DNA of 64,000 bases from Bacteroidota bacterium (GCA_016124585.1 WGNL01000013.1:235249-299248); one strand, 5' to 3'; positions 9,618 through 20,500 are shown, counted from the first letter of the stretch. The notes: generated by a model from the letters alone, not told the origin. Numbers and translations are program-made.

Positions 9618-10358
9618 ATGATTTTAAGGACTGAAAATTTGGTAAAGGCCTATGGCCAGCGAACAGTGGCAAAAAAAGTCTCGCTCAATGTGAAGCAAGG
9701 CGAGATTGTTGGCTTGCTTGGGCCGAACGGGGCAGGCAAAACAACTACCTTCTACATGGTTGTCGGGTTTATCAAGCCTAACTCCGGTAAGGTTTTTTTG
9801 GAAAATGAAAATATCACTTCGCTGCCGATGTACAAACGAGCCAGATTGGGAATTGGCTATTTGCCCCAAGAACCGTCTGTATTCAGGAAATTGAGTGTGG
9901 AGGATAATATCAAGGCCGTACTGGAAATGATGCCGATGAATAAGGATGAGCAATCCAATAAACTGGAATCGCTGATAGAGGAATTTGGTTTGGATAAAGT
10001 CAGGAAAAGCAATGGTGATACGCTTTCTGGCGGCGAGCGACGACGAACGGAAATTGCACGTGCCCTGGCCAGCAACCCAAGTTTCATTCTGCTTGATGAA
10101 CCATTCGCTGGCATCGACCCAATTGCCGTGGAGGATATACAAGCAATTGTATTCAAATTAAAAGCCCGAAATATCGGCATCTTGATTACCGACCACAATG
10201 TTCAGGAAACACTTTCCATCACTGACCGAGCATATTTGATGTACGACGGCTCAATTCTTAAGGACGGTACTGCGGAGGAATTGGCCAGTGACGAACAGGT
10301 GAGGCGACTTTACTTGGGAATGAGTTTTGAGCTGAAAAAAAAGATAATTTCGGAGTGA
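9618..10358 (+). CDS. lptB: LptB, ABC ATPase of the lipopolysaccharide exporter
   Basis: 246 residues, the normal length for LptB. Walker A is GPNGAGKTT (about 35-43), the Q-loop follows near YLPQEPS, the ABC signature is [15 protein letters not shown] (about 138-152), Walker B is [13 protein letters not shown], and the switch His is in TDHNV. The ERRR signature variant and the [13 protein letters not shown] stretch are characteristic of LptB rather than other ABC ATPases. It acts at the inner membrane with LptFG to drive LPS transport through the LptA/LptD bridge. The gene is divergent from the act operon across 258 bases and is followed on the same strand by a short BatD-like gene. Confidence 0.95.
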   Translation: MILRTENLVKAYGQRTVAKKVSLNVKQGEIVGLLGPNGAGKTTTFYMVVGFIKPNSGKVFLENENITSLPMYKRARLGIGYLPQEPSVFRKLSVEDNIKAVLEMMPMNKDEQSNKLESLIEEFGLDKVRKSNGDTLSGGERRRTEIARALASNPSFILLDEPFAGIDPIAVEDIQAIVFKLKARNIGILITDHNVQETLSITDRAYLMYDGSILKDGTAEELASDEQVRRLYLGMSFELKKKIISE

Positions 10359-10444
10359 TTTGGCAAAAAAATTCAGTTTTTGAAAAATAATGCAACCAAT
10401 TTTGACGTAAAACCTTCTTTTTAACATTGTTTCACAAAGTCAAA

Positions 10445-11026
10445 ATGAAAATTATGAAAAAAGCAATTTTCTTATCAATCTTCATTTTCTCCTGTATCAC
10501 TTTTGCACTTTCACAGGATAAACCCGTCAAATTCACTGTTTCAGTCAGCACTGATTCTATCTTGATGGACAACTATTTTGAAGTAAAGTTCATTTTAGAA
10601 AATGCGGATGGAAAGAACTTCGAAGCACCTGATTTTAGCCAACATTTCAATATCATCAGTGGGCCGAATTTTAGCACCTCAATGAGCATTGTGAACGGTG
10701 ATATTTCTAAGAAAATGACCATCACTTACTTTGTAGAGCCAAAAGAAACGGGCTTGTTTTACATCCTCCCAGCCAGTGTTACGTCGAATGATAAAGTACT
10801 GGAAACCAGTCCATTAGAAGTATTGGTTGTACCAAATCCTGATGGCGTTAAACAAACATTGCCCCATGGTGATAATAACAATTATCAATTCAATTTTGGA
10901 AACCCTTTTGATATGGAATTTTCCATGCCTGACATCAAGGAGCTCCATGAGCGTTCGCAGCCTTTGCCCGAAGAAACCCAGCCAGTAGAAAAGCCCAAGA
11001 AGAAGCGAAAGACAATAAGGATTTGA
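10445..11026 (+). CDS. Short BatD-like secreted protein
   Basis: The ATG at 10445 (MKIMKKAIFL) gives 193 residues with a signal peptide ending at ALSQ; an ATG at 10454 is an alternative, and a non-preferred start at 10427 also exists. Residues about 25-130 resemble the N-terminal beta-sandwich of BatD (oxygen-tolerance family): VSVSTDSILMDNYFEVKF, FSQHFNIISGP, and KMTITYFVEPKETG. Full BatD proteins are around 500-600 residues and have a C-terminal membrane helix. This one stops after a single domain plus a Glu/Pro-rich, then Lys/Arg-rich tail (KPKKKRKTIRI). It is either a stand-alone one-domain relative or a gene shortened in this lineage. No batA/batB is nearby. Confidence 0.65.
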   Translation: MKIMKKAIFLSIFIFSCITFALSQDKPVKFTVSVSTDSILMDNYFEVKFILENADGKNFEAPDFSQHFNIISGPNFSTSMSIVNGDISKKMTITYFVEPKETGLFYILPASVTSNDKVLETSPLEVLVVPNPDGVKQTLPHGDNNNYQFNFGNPFDMEFSMPDIKELHERSQPLPEETQPVEKPKKKRKTIRI

Positions 11027-11075
11027 TTCAACAAAAAAAGCCTGTTCAAATTGAACAGGCTTTTTTTGTTGAATC
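11025..11075. terminator. Perfect palindromic bidirectional terminator
   Basis: Two exactly complementary 25-base arms (11025-11049 and 11051-11075) are separated by a single base. The GC core is GCCTGTTCAA/TTGAACAGGC, flanked by A7 on the left and T7 on the right, so the T-tract is available to transcripts from either side. It sits between the convergent BatD-like gene (its stop overlaps the left arm) and the small membrane protein ending at 11085. Confidence 0.9.
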
Positions 11076-11084
11076 ATGCCTTAA

Positions 11085-11507
11085 TCATCTTTTGTAGCCC
11101 AACCACCAACCAATTACACCTCCTACTAGGCCTCCCATTACGGCATAAATTACTGAATCTAATATGACCCCTCCCCAAGTCAAGAGTGTTGTAGTAGCCA
11201 ACATAACGCTGTCGTAGCTCAATGCAATCAAAAAACCAACAGTGGCGCCGCCAATTAGACCGCCCTTGAAAGTCCGAATACCTGCCCATCTTTCAAAGAT
11301 ATAAGCGAGTAAAAAGCCAGCCACTAAATTTCCAATGATTAACGCTACGAAGTCCATGTCAGCATTAGACCTTGTCACTGAAGCAGCACTGGCAGCCATC
11401 ATTGACTCCATGGTTGACTTGAAAATTATGCCGTAAAGTACCCATCCAATAAAAAAATAGGCCACTCCACCTAGTAAAGCACCCACTAAGAGTTTGTTAG
11501 TATTCAT
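11085..11507 (-). CDS. Small four-helix membrane protein, function unknown
   Basis: 140 residues with four hydrophobic segments (about 5-28, 50-70, 82-112, 114-137) and many Gly residues (VGALLGGVAYFFIGWVLYG; GGLVGGVIGWWLGYKR at the end). It resembles the small DUF1761-like membrane proteins common in Bacteroidota, but I cannot assign it firmly. Start is the ATG at 11507. It stands alone on the minus strand between the palindromic terminator and the UnbV locus, and nothing around it suggests a role. Confidence 0.7.
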   Translation of the reverse strand: MNTNKLLVGALLGGVAYFFIGWVLYGIIFKSTMESMMAASAASVTRSNADMDFVALIIGNLVAGFLLAYIFERWAGIRTFKGGLIGGATVGFLIALSYDSVMLATTTLLTWGGVILDSVIYAVMGGLVGGVIGWWLGYKR

Positions 11508-11653
11508 TTCGTTTTGTTTTAATGAAAAAATAAAAGATTAAACTAGGCGAATTTAACAAATTCAAGAATTTTACCGAATAGATGACATGAAATCATAGGC
11601 TTATGCCCCTGTTTTCTTCAAAATTTCAAAACAAAATACAACCAAGAACTCCA

Positions 11654-14600
11654 CTACTGGATATATTTATCTAAACCCAGTAAAATAGCTGTGGAATTAT
11701 TCCTTGCAAACACAAAACACTGCTGACCACCAACTTGGATAGCTCGAATCCTTCGAACTTCACCATCTATCATTTGGTCACCTAACGTCGAGACTGCCAT
11801 TCCACCATCTTTTGTGAAGCTTAGCACATTCCCATAATTTGCATCGTACCTACCCATTTCAATATTACATTCAAAAAAATTGCCAGCAAGAAGCACCTCC
11901 ATACGGCCATCTTGGTCCAAGTCAGCCAATTGAGCTGTGTTGAGGGTAGAGTACTGTAGCTCGTCCGGTAGTCGATGCGCTTCAAACAGACCATTCCCTT
12001 TGTTTTCAAAATACATATTTGCCAGTTCGTTAGCCTCCCGTTCCACTGCTTTTGATAAATTTTCTGTACCAACTAAATCGGCAGCACCTGCTTTGGCAAA
12101 ATCCTTAGCATAAATAAATTTTTTACGTAATCCGGGCATCTGTTTGATGACTTCTGCATGAGTCGCAAACGGTACTTCCTTACCGCCAAGGTAATATGTT
12201 AGAAGCTGCTCCACTTGCTCGTTTTTGTCAAAATCGGAAACATACATGCGAATCGGTTCTGATGGGGTTGGATGAAAACGGCTGTTCATGCCAGTATTGC
12301 CTGCCAGAATATCTAGATCACCATCGCCATCAAAATCGAAAGGAAGGGCAAAATTCCACCAACCTGTGAGGGTTTGTGGGGTTGCCGATTTATTTGCTTG
12401 AGTTAGAACTTCAGCCTTTTCAAAACTTGCTTCCTTGTTATAAAATATAGTGATTGGGCCCCACTCCATCGCTAATAATAAGTCAAGGGAGCCATTTTGG
12501 TCAATGTCAGACCAGGTTGCATTTTTCACTAATCCAACTTCAGCAAGCTCAGGCGCAATTTTATCTGTGACGTTTTCAAACTCTCCATTCCCTTTGTTTC
12601 GGAGCAGAACAGAGGTTGGCGACAATCCATAATTCCAAGGCAAAGCACGAGCCCCCAAGAATACATCTGGAAAACCATCTTTGTCAAAATCGCCGACGGT
12701 GGCACATGCAGCGGTCATGAAAACATCTGGAAAATCAATGCGTTGAAAGTTCCCATTCCCATCATTTCGATACCAACGCTGTTTCATCGCCTCCTCCTTT
12801 CCTCGGTATTCATTTCCTCCAGCTGCAATTACTAAGTCCTGGTCTCCGTCCTTGTCCATGTCAACAAATGTAGCATCAACATCTTCAAAAAGGCTGTCAG
12901 CTATAATAGAAGCAGGAGTTTTAAGGGTGAATTTCCCTTGGCTTGTTTGTAAATAAAGCGCACTTCTTTCCCGTTTTGCGGAGCCAAAAAACACATCGTC
13001 CAAACCATCGCCATTGGCGTCACCTATAGCCAAAGCTGGGCCTTCTGCAGACACCATCTGTGGTATTAGACCTTCCCGATTGAACTCAACAAAAGGGTTT
13101 TCCTTATGTCGAAAATTTAGACCAAGATCAGCAGTCAAATCGCTGAACTTGTATGGGCTGATTGGCTTTTCTGCTAAAATTTTAAAGTCAAAAATTGGTA
13201 AGCCGGACTTCCATTCAAGCTCAATTGTTGAATTGTAAGTGAATCCTGAAAGCCGTTGGTAGCTTCTATCTGGCCAAATCAAATCCACGGAATCAACAGC
13301 CGTTGTGTCACCAATTCCAAGATGTAAAGGGCCAATCATACTGGATTGGTATCCTCGCACAGCATAGTTTTCATAAACGATTTTTTCGCCATTTTTTTTG
13401 AAAACAACCGCCTTTACCCCAATGCCATTTACATTTTCAGAAGTTCCTTTTAGTCTGATATTCAAGTAGTTGTGATTAGGTAGCCTCATTTCCACCGTCA
13501 TGTTTTGATAGACAAATGGCTCATCTTCAATATTATTGGTGACGATGTCTAGGTCTCCGTCATTGTCAAGGTCAGCATAAATGGAGCCATTGGAGTAACT
13601 AGGTTGGCTATTTCCAATTTGGGAACTGATGTCCTCAAATTTTACCCCACCTCCATTTGTCGCGTTAATAAAAAACTTATTCGGGAGCTTGATTTTAGGC
13701 ATTTTCTCTACCACCTTCAAGTCCGGCGAATCTAGGCTATCCACGAATTCCCATTTTTCGTTTTTCTCGTCACTGGACATGAAATTAGCGTAGTCAATAT
13801 CGTTCATCCTCCGTGGGATACCATTGCTGATGAACAAGTCCTTCCGACCATCGTTGTCAAAATCGGTAAAAAGTGACGCCCAGGACCAGTCGGTGGCAGG
13901 AACGCCAGCAAAATGAGAAATCTCGCTGAATTTAGGGGAAAGTCCAATGGTGTTAGGAACAGAATTCGGACCAGGTGCATGCATCCCAAGATTTAATTGG
14001 AGGGCATTGTGTGCAAATTGTTCGTTGTAACCATAGCCCAATTTGAACTGAAAAGTTGAAAAACCGTCCTCGCCCAAAGAGCTTCTCAAAATGACAGGAT
14101 CTTCTGGCTGCATGTCAAGGGAGACGACATCCCCCCACCCATCATTATTCACATCGCCAATATCCACGCCCATCGAAAAGCGGCTTGTATGCTGCATTGA
14201 CTCGGTGAGTACCTCTTTGAAAGTGCCATCTTGCTGGTTGATGTAGAGGTAGTCATTTTCATGAAAGTCATTCCCAATGTAAATATCCGGCCAACCATCA
14301 TTGTTGATGTCGCCAGTTACGATGCCAAGGCCGTAGCCAATCACTGTGCTATTGATGCCAGCCTCTAGGGTTACCTCCGTGAATTTATCGCCATCGTTGC
14401 GCATCAATTTGTCTCCAGCCAGCGGGTGCTGTTTTCCCACAAATTGCCGACGCTGCCCAAAAGTGCCATTTTGGTGGAGCGAGTGGTTAAGTTGGTACAT
14501 ATCCAAGTCACCATCCAAGTCGTAGTCAAAAAAGGCAGCTTGTGTTCCAAAAGCCTGAAAATCAAGACCATACTGAACTGCTAGATTTTCATAAATTGGA

Positions 14601-15079
14601 ATTCCATCTTCAATTTTCTGGCATATCCAAAGTTCATTTTGCCCCTTCACATTTTGATAATTCCCTACACAGCTGACGTAAATGTCGAGCATGCCATCAT
14701 TATTGATATCAACTACAGATGCTCCGGTGCTCCATTTAGACAAACCTAAATTTTCCTTCAATCCCGCAGCATCAGTGACTTCCTTGAATTTGAATTCGCC
14801 TTGGTTTAGGAAAAGTTTGTTTTGGGTTTGATTGGCAGTAAAAAACAAGTCTATCAGGCCATCATTGTTGAAATCACCAGCAGCCACGCCTCCTCCATTA
14901 AAGAAGTACATGTATTTCAACACATTGAATTCTCCGTTTTGAATTGGGTTATTTACAAAGTCAAGCCCTGTTTCAGATTTTCGAAGCAGCTTAAACTGGA
15001 CATCTTTTACTCCACCTCCAGGTTGGCAAGCAGACAAACCCACTACCAACAACGTCAAAAAAATTATCCCTTTTTTCAT
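11654..15079 (-). CDS. ASPIC/UnbV FG-GAP repeat lipoprotein (copy 2)
   Basis: From the ATG at 15079 the protein has 1141 residues. A TTG at 15094 is in frame but would put residues before a good lipoprotein signal ending in LSAC. The body is a string of FG-GAP/VCBS repeats with calcium-type loops (DFNNDGLIDLF, DINNDGMLDIY, DYDLDGDLDMY and others), so at least one large beta-propeller is expected. Near the middle is the ASPIC/UnbV segment (GIGDTTAVDSVDLIWPDRSYQRL). Such proteins are surface lipoproteins that commonly follow SusC/SusD genes in Bacteroidota; their ligands are mostly unknown. It is paralogous to the gene at 17581-20919 and is the last gene of this minus-strand run. Confidence 0.9.
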   Translation of the reverse strand: MKKGIIFLTLLVVGLSACQPGGGVKDVQFKLLRKSETGLDFVNNPIQNGEFNVLKYMYFFNGGGVAAGDFNNDGLIDLFFTANQTQNKLFLNQGEFKFKEVTDAAGLKENLGLSKWSTGASVVDINNDGMLDIYVSCVGNYQNVKGQNELWICQKIEDGIPIYENLAVQYGLDFQAFGTQAAFFDYDLDGDLDMYQLNHSLHQNGTFGQRRQFVGKQHPLAGDKLMRNDGDKFTEVTLEAGINSTVIGYGLGIVTGDINNDGWPDIYIGNDFHENDYLYINQQDGTFKEVLTESMQHTSRFSMGVDIGDVNNDGWGDVVSLDMQPEDPVILRSSLGEDGFSTFQFKLGYGYNEQFAHNALQLNLGMHAPGPNSVPNTIGLSPKFSEISHFAGVPATDWSWASLFTDFDNDGRKDLFISNGIPRRMNDIDYANFMSSDEKNEKWEFVDSLDSPDLKVVEKMPKIKLPNKFFINATNGGGVKFEDISSQIGNSQPSYSNGSIYADLDNDGDLDIVTNNIEDEPFVYQNMTVEMRLPNHNYLNIRLKGTSENVNGIGVKAVVFKKNGEKIVYENYAVRGYQSSMIGPLHLGIGDTTAVDSVDLIWPDRSYQRLSGFTYNSTIELEWKSGLPIFDFKILAEKPISPYKFSDLTADLGLNFRHKENPFVEFNREGLIPQMVSAEGPALAIGDANGDGLDDVFFGSAKRERSALYLQTSQGKFTLKTPASIIADSLFEDVDATFVDMDKDGDQDLVIAAGGNEYRGKEEAMKQRWYRNDGNGNFQRIDFPDVFMTAACATVGDFDKDGFPDVFLGARALPWNYGLSPTSVLLRNKGNGEFENVTDKIAPELAEVGLVKNATWSDIDQNGSLDLLLAMEWGPITIFYNKEASFEKAEVLTQANKSATPQTLTGWWNFALPFDFDGDGDLDILAGNTGMNSRFHPTPSEPIRMYVSDFDKNEQVEQLLTYYLGGKEVPFATHAEVIKQMPGLRKKFIYAKDFAKAGAADLVGTENLSKAVEREANELANMYFENKGNGLFEAHRLPDELQYSTLNTAQLADLDQDGRMEVLLAGNFFECNIEMGRYDANYGNVLSFTKDGGMAVSTLGDQMIDGEVRRIRAIQVGGQQCFVFARNNSTAILLGLDKYIQ

Positions 15080-15090
15080 GTTTGTTTTTC

Positions 15091-16176
15091 TCAATTTTTG
15101 ATAAACCTCAGATTGTATTTTTGCTTGTTTGCATCAAAAATCTGTACGAAATATTGTCCAACAGCCAAGTTTTCTATGTCAATTTGAGCACTTGTCTGAG
15201 TTAGGATTTGGCGTCCATTTTGGTCATAAAGTATCAATTCAAATCCAGGCTCCATTCCGTTAATTTTTATGTAATCCTTAGCTGGGTTTGGGTAAAATCC
15301 CTTTTCCCAAAAAGTTTCATCTGCATTGGATGATGCTTCCAATTCATTGATATTGAGTACAATATCTTGCAAACCATTAAGGTTGTTGGTCAATACGTTT
15401 TGTACATTTGTACCGTTCAAGTTGGCTCTCCGAATTTTTTGCTGACCGAAATCTGTCCAGTAAACCTTACCGTTCAATAAGTCTAAGTCAATGGCATTTG
15501 GAGAACCGGAACCTGGCGCTACAATATCCTCCACTTGACTTCCATTCAGATTGGCACGTTGGATTTTATTAAAACTACAATCTGACCAATATACTTTTCC
15601 ATGTGTCAAATCAAGCGCAATGCCTTTAATAATTGCATCAGGAATGGTCACAAGCGCCTCTTTTTGTGTTCCGTCCAAGTTTGCCCTTCTCACTTTACCT
15701 AGCGCTGCACCATCTCCCCATTCCGACCAATACATTTTTCCAGCAGGTAAGTCTAGTGCCAAAGCATCAAGATTGACCAGATTATATGTGACAAGGTCTT
15801 CGACACCACTTCCATCAAAATTTGCTCTTTGTATTTTTTTTGTGCCGCTGTCAACCCAATAAATTTTTTCGTTTTCAGCATCAATTTCAAGCCCTTCAGG
15901 CAATTCCAACCCGGTGTCAATTATGGTTTCAACATTAGAACCGTCAAGGTTGGCTCGCTGTATTTTATTCGCTATCCAATCGGTCCAATACAATTTTTGG
16001 TTGGTCAAATCAAGTGCTATTCCTTGTGGTGTGACGAAATCCCATGCAAGTATTACCTGCCTGTTTGTACCATCAGATTTAACTCTTTCAATGCCTATTC
16101 CTGCATTAATAAAGTAAATATCTGATTGAGAAAAAAGCCAACTTGGCAGCAAGAAAATGAATAGAAAATTTTTCAT
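15091..16176 (-). CDS. Secreted YWTD-type beta-propeller with T9SS sorting domain
   Basis: 361 residues with a signal peptide ending at WLFSQ. Six LDL-receptor class B-like repeats of about 43 residues follow, each with a core such as KLYWTDWIANKIQRANLDGS or KVYWTDFGQQKIRRANLNGT, enough for a six-bladed propeller. The last 75 residues are a T9SS type A sorting domain (FYPNPAKDYIKI, ILYDQNGRQIL, VGQYFVQIF). The protein should therefore be exported across the outer membrane and attached or released at the surface. It lies 25 bases after the type B gene and 11 bases before the chosen start of the next UnbV gene, so it is probably cotranscribed with both. Confidence 0.88.
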   Translation of the reverse strand: MKNFLFIFLLPSWLFSQSDIYFINAGIGIERVKSDGTNRQVILAWDFVTPQGIALDLTNQKLYWTDWIANKIQRANLDGSNVETIIDTGLELPEGLEIDAENEKIYWVDSGTKKIQRANFDGSGVEDLVTYNLVNLDALALDLPAGKMYWSEWGDGAALGKVRRANLDGTQKEALVTIPDAIIKGIALDLTHGKVYWSDCSFNKIQRANLNGSQVEDIVAPGSGSPNAIDLDLLNGKVYWTDFGQQKIRRANLNGTNVQNVLTNNLNGLQDIVLNINELEASSNADETFWEKGFYPNPAKDYIKINGMEPGFELILYDQNGRQILTQTSAQIDIENLAVGQYFVQIFDANKQKYNLRFIKN

Positions 16177-16201
16177 AAAAATTTGATTTTCAATTCTTTA
16201 G

Positions 16202-17584
16202 CTAATCCAACAACGTCACACTTCCCTCTTCTAAAATTGACCTTATTTTTCCTTCATAACTCAAATCATACGTTAAAAACCAAGTATAAACACCAGTTTG
16301 TGCTGGCTTACCCCGGTAAGTTCCATCCCATTTTTCAGTTCCAATTTTATTTGTCGAAAAAACGGAATTACCCCAACGGTCATAAATTTCAAGGTGCTTT
16401 GTTTCATATTCATAATCGCAACCCATTCCAATTTCAAGTAAGTCGTTGATTCCATCGCCATTGGGAGAAAAAACATTGGGAACATATATGCGACAAAGGC
16501 AATCAGTTGCAATTGCTTTTTGCTTGAAATTAAATTCACCGCAGTTGTTGGTAATTGTGGCTGAATAGGTTCCAGATTTAGTAACCTTGATATTTTCCGT
16601 TTTTTTCCCATTCGACCAACTGTACTGACCTGGTATGCCGGGGGCAAGCAAAATTTCATCACCCTTACAGAATGTAGTATCTGTGGGCATTAAGTTGGCA
16701 AAATTTGCATCAACGACCGTCACCTTTTCCCTTAAGGTGCAACCATCTATATTGGCAATTACGGTATAACTTCCAGTGTCAAAAACAACCGTAAAAGCAT
16801 TGGTATCACCTGTAGTCCATTGAAAATCAGCGTCGTAGAAGGATGCGTCCAGATTGACAGGCTGTCCATTGCACATCAAAACTGTATCTGGAAATGGATC
16901 AAAGAGAGTAATGAGCACATCATCGATGTACATATAATTAAACTGTTGAGAATTAGGTATCTGCGGCATGTCAGTTTCTAAAATTGTTTCATCTTCATCT
17001 CTGAAATTGCCAATCTGAAGTATAAGTTCATTCCCTTTTGCCTGAAAACAACCACTCACCTTCGTCCAATTAGCAGTATCCATTATTACCGTTCCTGAAT
17101 GCTCAGCCACTATTTCGAAATTGTCGTTGGGAGCTGTTCCTTTTAGGCCAAGCCCAATTGCATCAGTAAAGCTAGTCGGCACATTACCTGCACAGTCTTC
17201 ATCAGGAGCCACATAAAATCTTGCATAGTAATATTTGCCAGCTTCTAAAGTGTCAAGCAGTCTAATTTTTACATACTCCCTTGAATTATAGACATACATA
17301 CCAGCGTAACCTTCACCAGTATGTGCAGGAAGGTATTCACAACTACGTACAAATGGGACTTTGAGAGAAGGGTCTGTTGAACAGGAATTGTACAAATCTG
17401 GCGTAAGTACCCACTGCCAAGGTTCTGCCACTGCGATTTGACCATTACCCGTTGGGCAAGTTTTCAAGTCTTCAAAACTTGGGTTTGGAACTAGATTTTG
17501 GGCAGTCAAATTACTTGTGCAAAAAATGCCCATTCCTAAAATTTTGATAATCAATAATCTGTGAAGTTGCTTTTTCAAAATCAA
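16202..17584 (-). CDS. Secreted protein with T9SS type B (gliding-motility-associated) C-terminal domain
   Basis: 460 residues. The start is a TTG at 17584 that overlaps the TGA stop of the upstream UnbV gene (TTGA). No ATG gives a usable signal peptide, while the TTG gives one ending at NLTAQ, so TTG with translational coupling is the best reading. The N-terminal 200 residues (NLVPNPSFEDLKTCPTGNG start) resemble a carbohydrate-binding-like jelly roll seen in many T9SS proteins. Two Ig/PKD-like segments follow. Residues about 370-460 are the CHU-type C-terminal domain (YVPNVFSPNGDGINDLLEI, IYDRWGNSVFSTN, WDGTYRGKPAQTGVYTW). It should be secreted by T9SS. Confidence 0.85.
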   Translation of the reverse strand: MILKKQLHRLLIIKILGMGIFCTSNLTAQNLVPNPSFEDLKTCPTGNGQIAVAEPWQWVLTPDLYNSCSTDPSLKVPFVRSCEYLPAHTGEGYAGMYVYNSREYVKIRLLDTLEAGKYYYARFYVAPDEDCAGNVPTSFTDAIGLGLKGTAPNDNFEIVAEHSGTVIMDTANWTKVSGCFQAKGNELILQIGNFRDEDETILETDMPQIPNSQQFNYMYIDDVLITLFDPFPDTVLMCNGQPVNLDASFYDADFQWTTGDTNAFTVVFDTGSYTVIANIDGCTLREKVTVVDANFANLMPTDTTFCKGDEILLAPGIPGQYSWSNGKKTENIKVTKSGTYSATITNNCGEFNFKQKAIATDCLCRIYVPNVFSPNGDGINDLLEIGMGCDYEYETKHLEIYDRWGNSVFSTNKIGTEKWDGTYRGKPAQTGVYTWFLTYDLSYEGKIRSILEEGSVTLLD

Positions 17585-20500
17585 TTAACTGTTCTTCCCT
17601 TTAGCAGTTTAAATATCTTAGGCAAACCGTTATTAACAAGCGCTAGCAAGGACTGATGTTGTCCATTATTTAGCAGCGTTATTTGTTTAACATCACCTCG
17701 AACCCAAAAACCAGAAACTCTATTTTCTACCCAATCAAAAGTCCCCTGTCCTTGATTCAACAGGACATGGCCAAAACTCGCATCTAATTTTGAAAATTGT
17801 GGCATGAAACCAGCATCGTTGCCAGCCAAAACCAAATCAAGTTGCCCGTCACCATTTAAGTCAACAATTTGGATTGCATCAATGCTTGAAAACTGAACTT
17901 CTTTCGGCAACGGCACCATTTTGAATTGGCCATTCCCTTCGTTGATGGCAACAGCGGAAGAGAAATAGTTAGCCTCCATGACAGAAGCCCTATTTAGAGC
18001 ATCAGTTGGAATCAACTCCTGAATTGATTTTTGGGCATACGCTGAATGTCGAAGGTTTTCCTTTTTGAGGCCAGGTAGCTGAGCGGTCAGTTCTTTTTTC
18101 ATAGCAATGGGCATGTCTTTTCCTTCAATGCTTCTAGTCATGATTTTTTCTAACATGCCGTTTGAATCAAAATCTCCTACCCAAAGTTTAGCTGGTTTTT
18201 CTTTGGATGCCGTAAAGTAAAAATTTTCACCTCTGTTCCCCAGTACCAAGTCTTGATCGCCATCGCCATCAAGGTCAGCAGCCTTCACTGCATACCACCA
18301 CCCTGAATAACTAGAAAGGTTTGTCTTGGTCAAATGCAGCCCGTCCTTCACCTCAAAAACCATCGGGTTACGCCATTCCCCCACAATAATTAACTCTGGC
18401 GCACTATCGCCGGTCACATTCGCCAGTGTTGCATCCGTAACCATTCCAAGGCGAAGCAAGTCTGGGCATTTCGTTTTTACAACATCCTGAAATTGTCCTT
18501 TGCCGTTGTTTTCGTACAAAAAATGACGTGCAGGAGTACCATAAATTCCCGGCACGCACCTGCTACCTACGAAAATATCCAGATCACCATCACCGTCAAA
18601 ATCAATCGGTACTGCCACGGCCGTGTTCATGCCGTTAGGGGTGAGCGCCCTTTCATTTAGGATAAAATGACCTTTTCCATCATTGAAATAAATCCGGTCG
18701 TAAAGAAACCTGTGATTTGGCGGAAGTTCATTGCCACCACTACCGACGAAAAGATCCTGGTCGCCATCGCCATCGGCATCGAAGAATGCGGCAGAAGTAT
18801 CTTCATAGCTGGAATCTTGTTCAAACGTTTTGCGGTCACCCTGAGTGAAATCCCCTTGCGAATTTTGAAGGTACAACTGTCCTGGTTGACCTTTGGCGCC
18901 GCCGATGAAAACATCATCCAATCCATCACCATTCACATCAGCTACATCGGCTTTGGGGCCTTCCCTAGATACCATTCTGAAAATGAGACCTTCGTTGTAA
19001 AAATCAACATAGCCATCTTCTTGGTGCTTCGCAAAACTACACGGCACTTCTTCCACTAGTTTTGACTCTTCAGGTATTATATCATAAGGATTCACAGCCA
19101 ATCTACCATCGTTAACATTAGACCAATCAAGGGTTATGGTGGAATCAGCATGTGGGTTTAAAACAATAGATTTCGATAGGTCTGGCCAAATGACAACAAG
19201 AGAATCAATATCCGTAGCCTGCCCAAGTCCAAAGACCATTTTGTAATCAACGGAAGATTGGAAACCACGAGTTGGCACTAGTTGGAAGTTCAATAAATCT
19301 TTTCCACGATACACATTCACTATTGAGCCAATTGCAAAAGTATTTTGCCCTTTGCCCTTGAGTTGTACTGTCAAATGATGGTTCTCCAGGTCTTCGGATG
19401 AAAAATTTTTGTACACAAATGCCTCCTCGTTCACATTGTTTACAACCAAGTCAAGGTCACCGTCATTGTCGAGGTCAGCGTAGGCAGCACCGTTTGAAAA
19501 ACTTGGCGTTGTGAAGCCCCAATTTTTCCCTACATCCTCAAAGTTCAGATTTCCCATATTTCGGAAAGCCTTGTTCAATATTGGCACAGATGGCATCTTC
19601 TCCGTCACTTTACCTATCTCCTCTTTCTTGCCGGTAAGTGCCATTTTTTGCATCACATCATTTGCGAAAAAGTCCATGAAATCTTGGTCTATCACGTCTT
19701 GATAAATGCCATTGCAAACATAAATGTCCCGGTTGCCATCGTTGTCCATGTCGAACATGAGAGCCCCCCAACTCCAGTCAGAAGAGGCAACACCAGCAAA
19801 GTTGGCGATTTCAGAAAAACTGTGGTTTCGGTTATTGAGTTGAAGGCAGTTCTGCATATACTGGTGATAAAAACCACGGTCTAGCTTCAACTGGTAGATG
19901 TTATAGTTTTCAAAAACAGTTAGCTGTTTGAGTCGAGCATCATCATTTGGCAACATTTCAGTGGTGAAAATCTCAGGGAAGCCATCATTGTTGATGTCGG
20001 CCATGTCGGCTCCCATTGAAGCCAAACTAAGGTGCTCCGTCCAGTCTTCAATCTCATCTTTGAATGTGCCATTTTTTTGGTTAATGTAGAGGTAATCCCT
20101 TTCATAAAAATCATTTGAAATGTAAAGGTCTGGCCATCTGTCACCGTTCACATCGCCGACAGTTACGCCAAGACCGAAACCTATTAGGGAACCATAAATA
20201 CCCGCTTCTTTTGAAACATCCTGAAATTTACCACCGTCATTGCGCAGTAATTTGTCTCCCCCACCCTTCAGGAAATCAGCAACTGGCCAGTCTTTGGCAT
20301 ACATATCCCGGTTGTTGGCATAGTTCAAGGTATTTACAGGCATGAAGCTGTTGTTGAGAATATAGCAATCCAAATCACCGTCCAAGTCATAATCAAAAAA
20401 GGCAGCATGGGTCGTATATCCTTTTTCATCAAGACCATACTCTGCAGCTTTTTCAGTAAAAGTCAAGTCATGGTTGTTTATGAAAAGTTCATTAGCTTGA

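Noticed and set aside
9624..10142. 172-codon open frame antisense to lptB
   Set aside because: It is entirely inside the conserved ABC ATPase gene on the other strand and the translation resembles no family.
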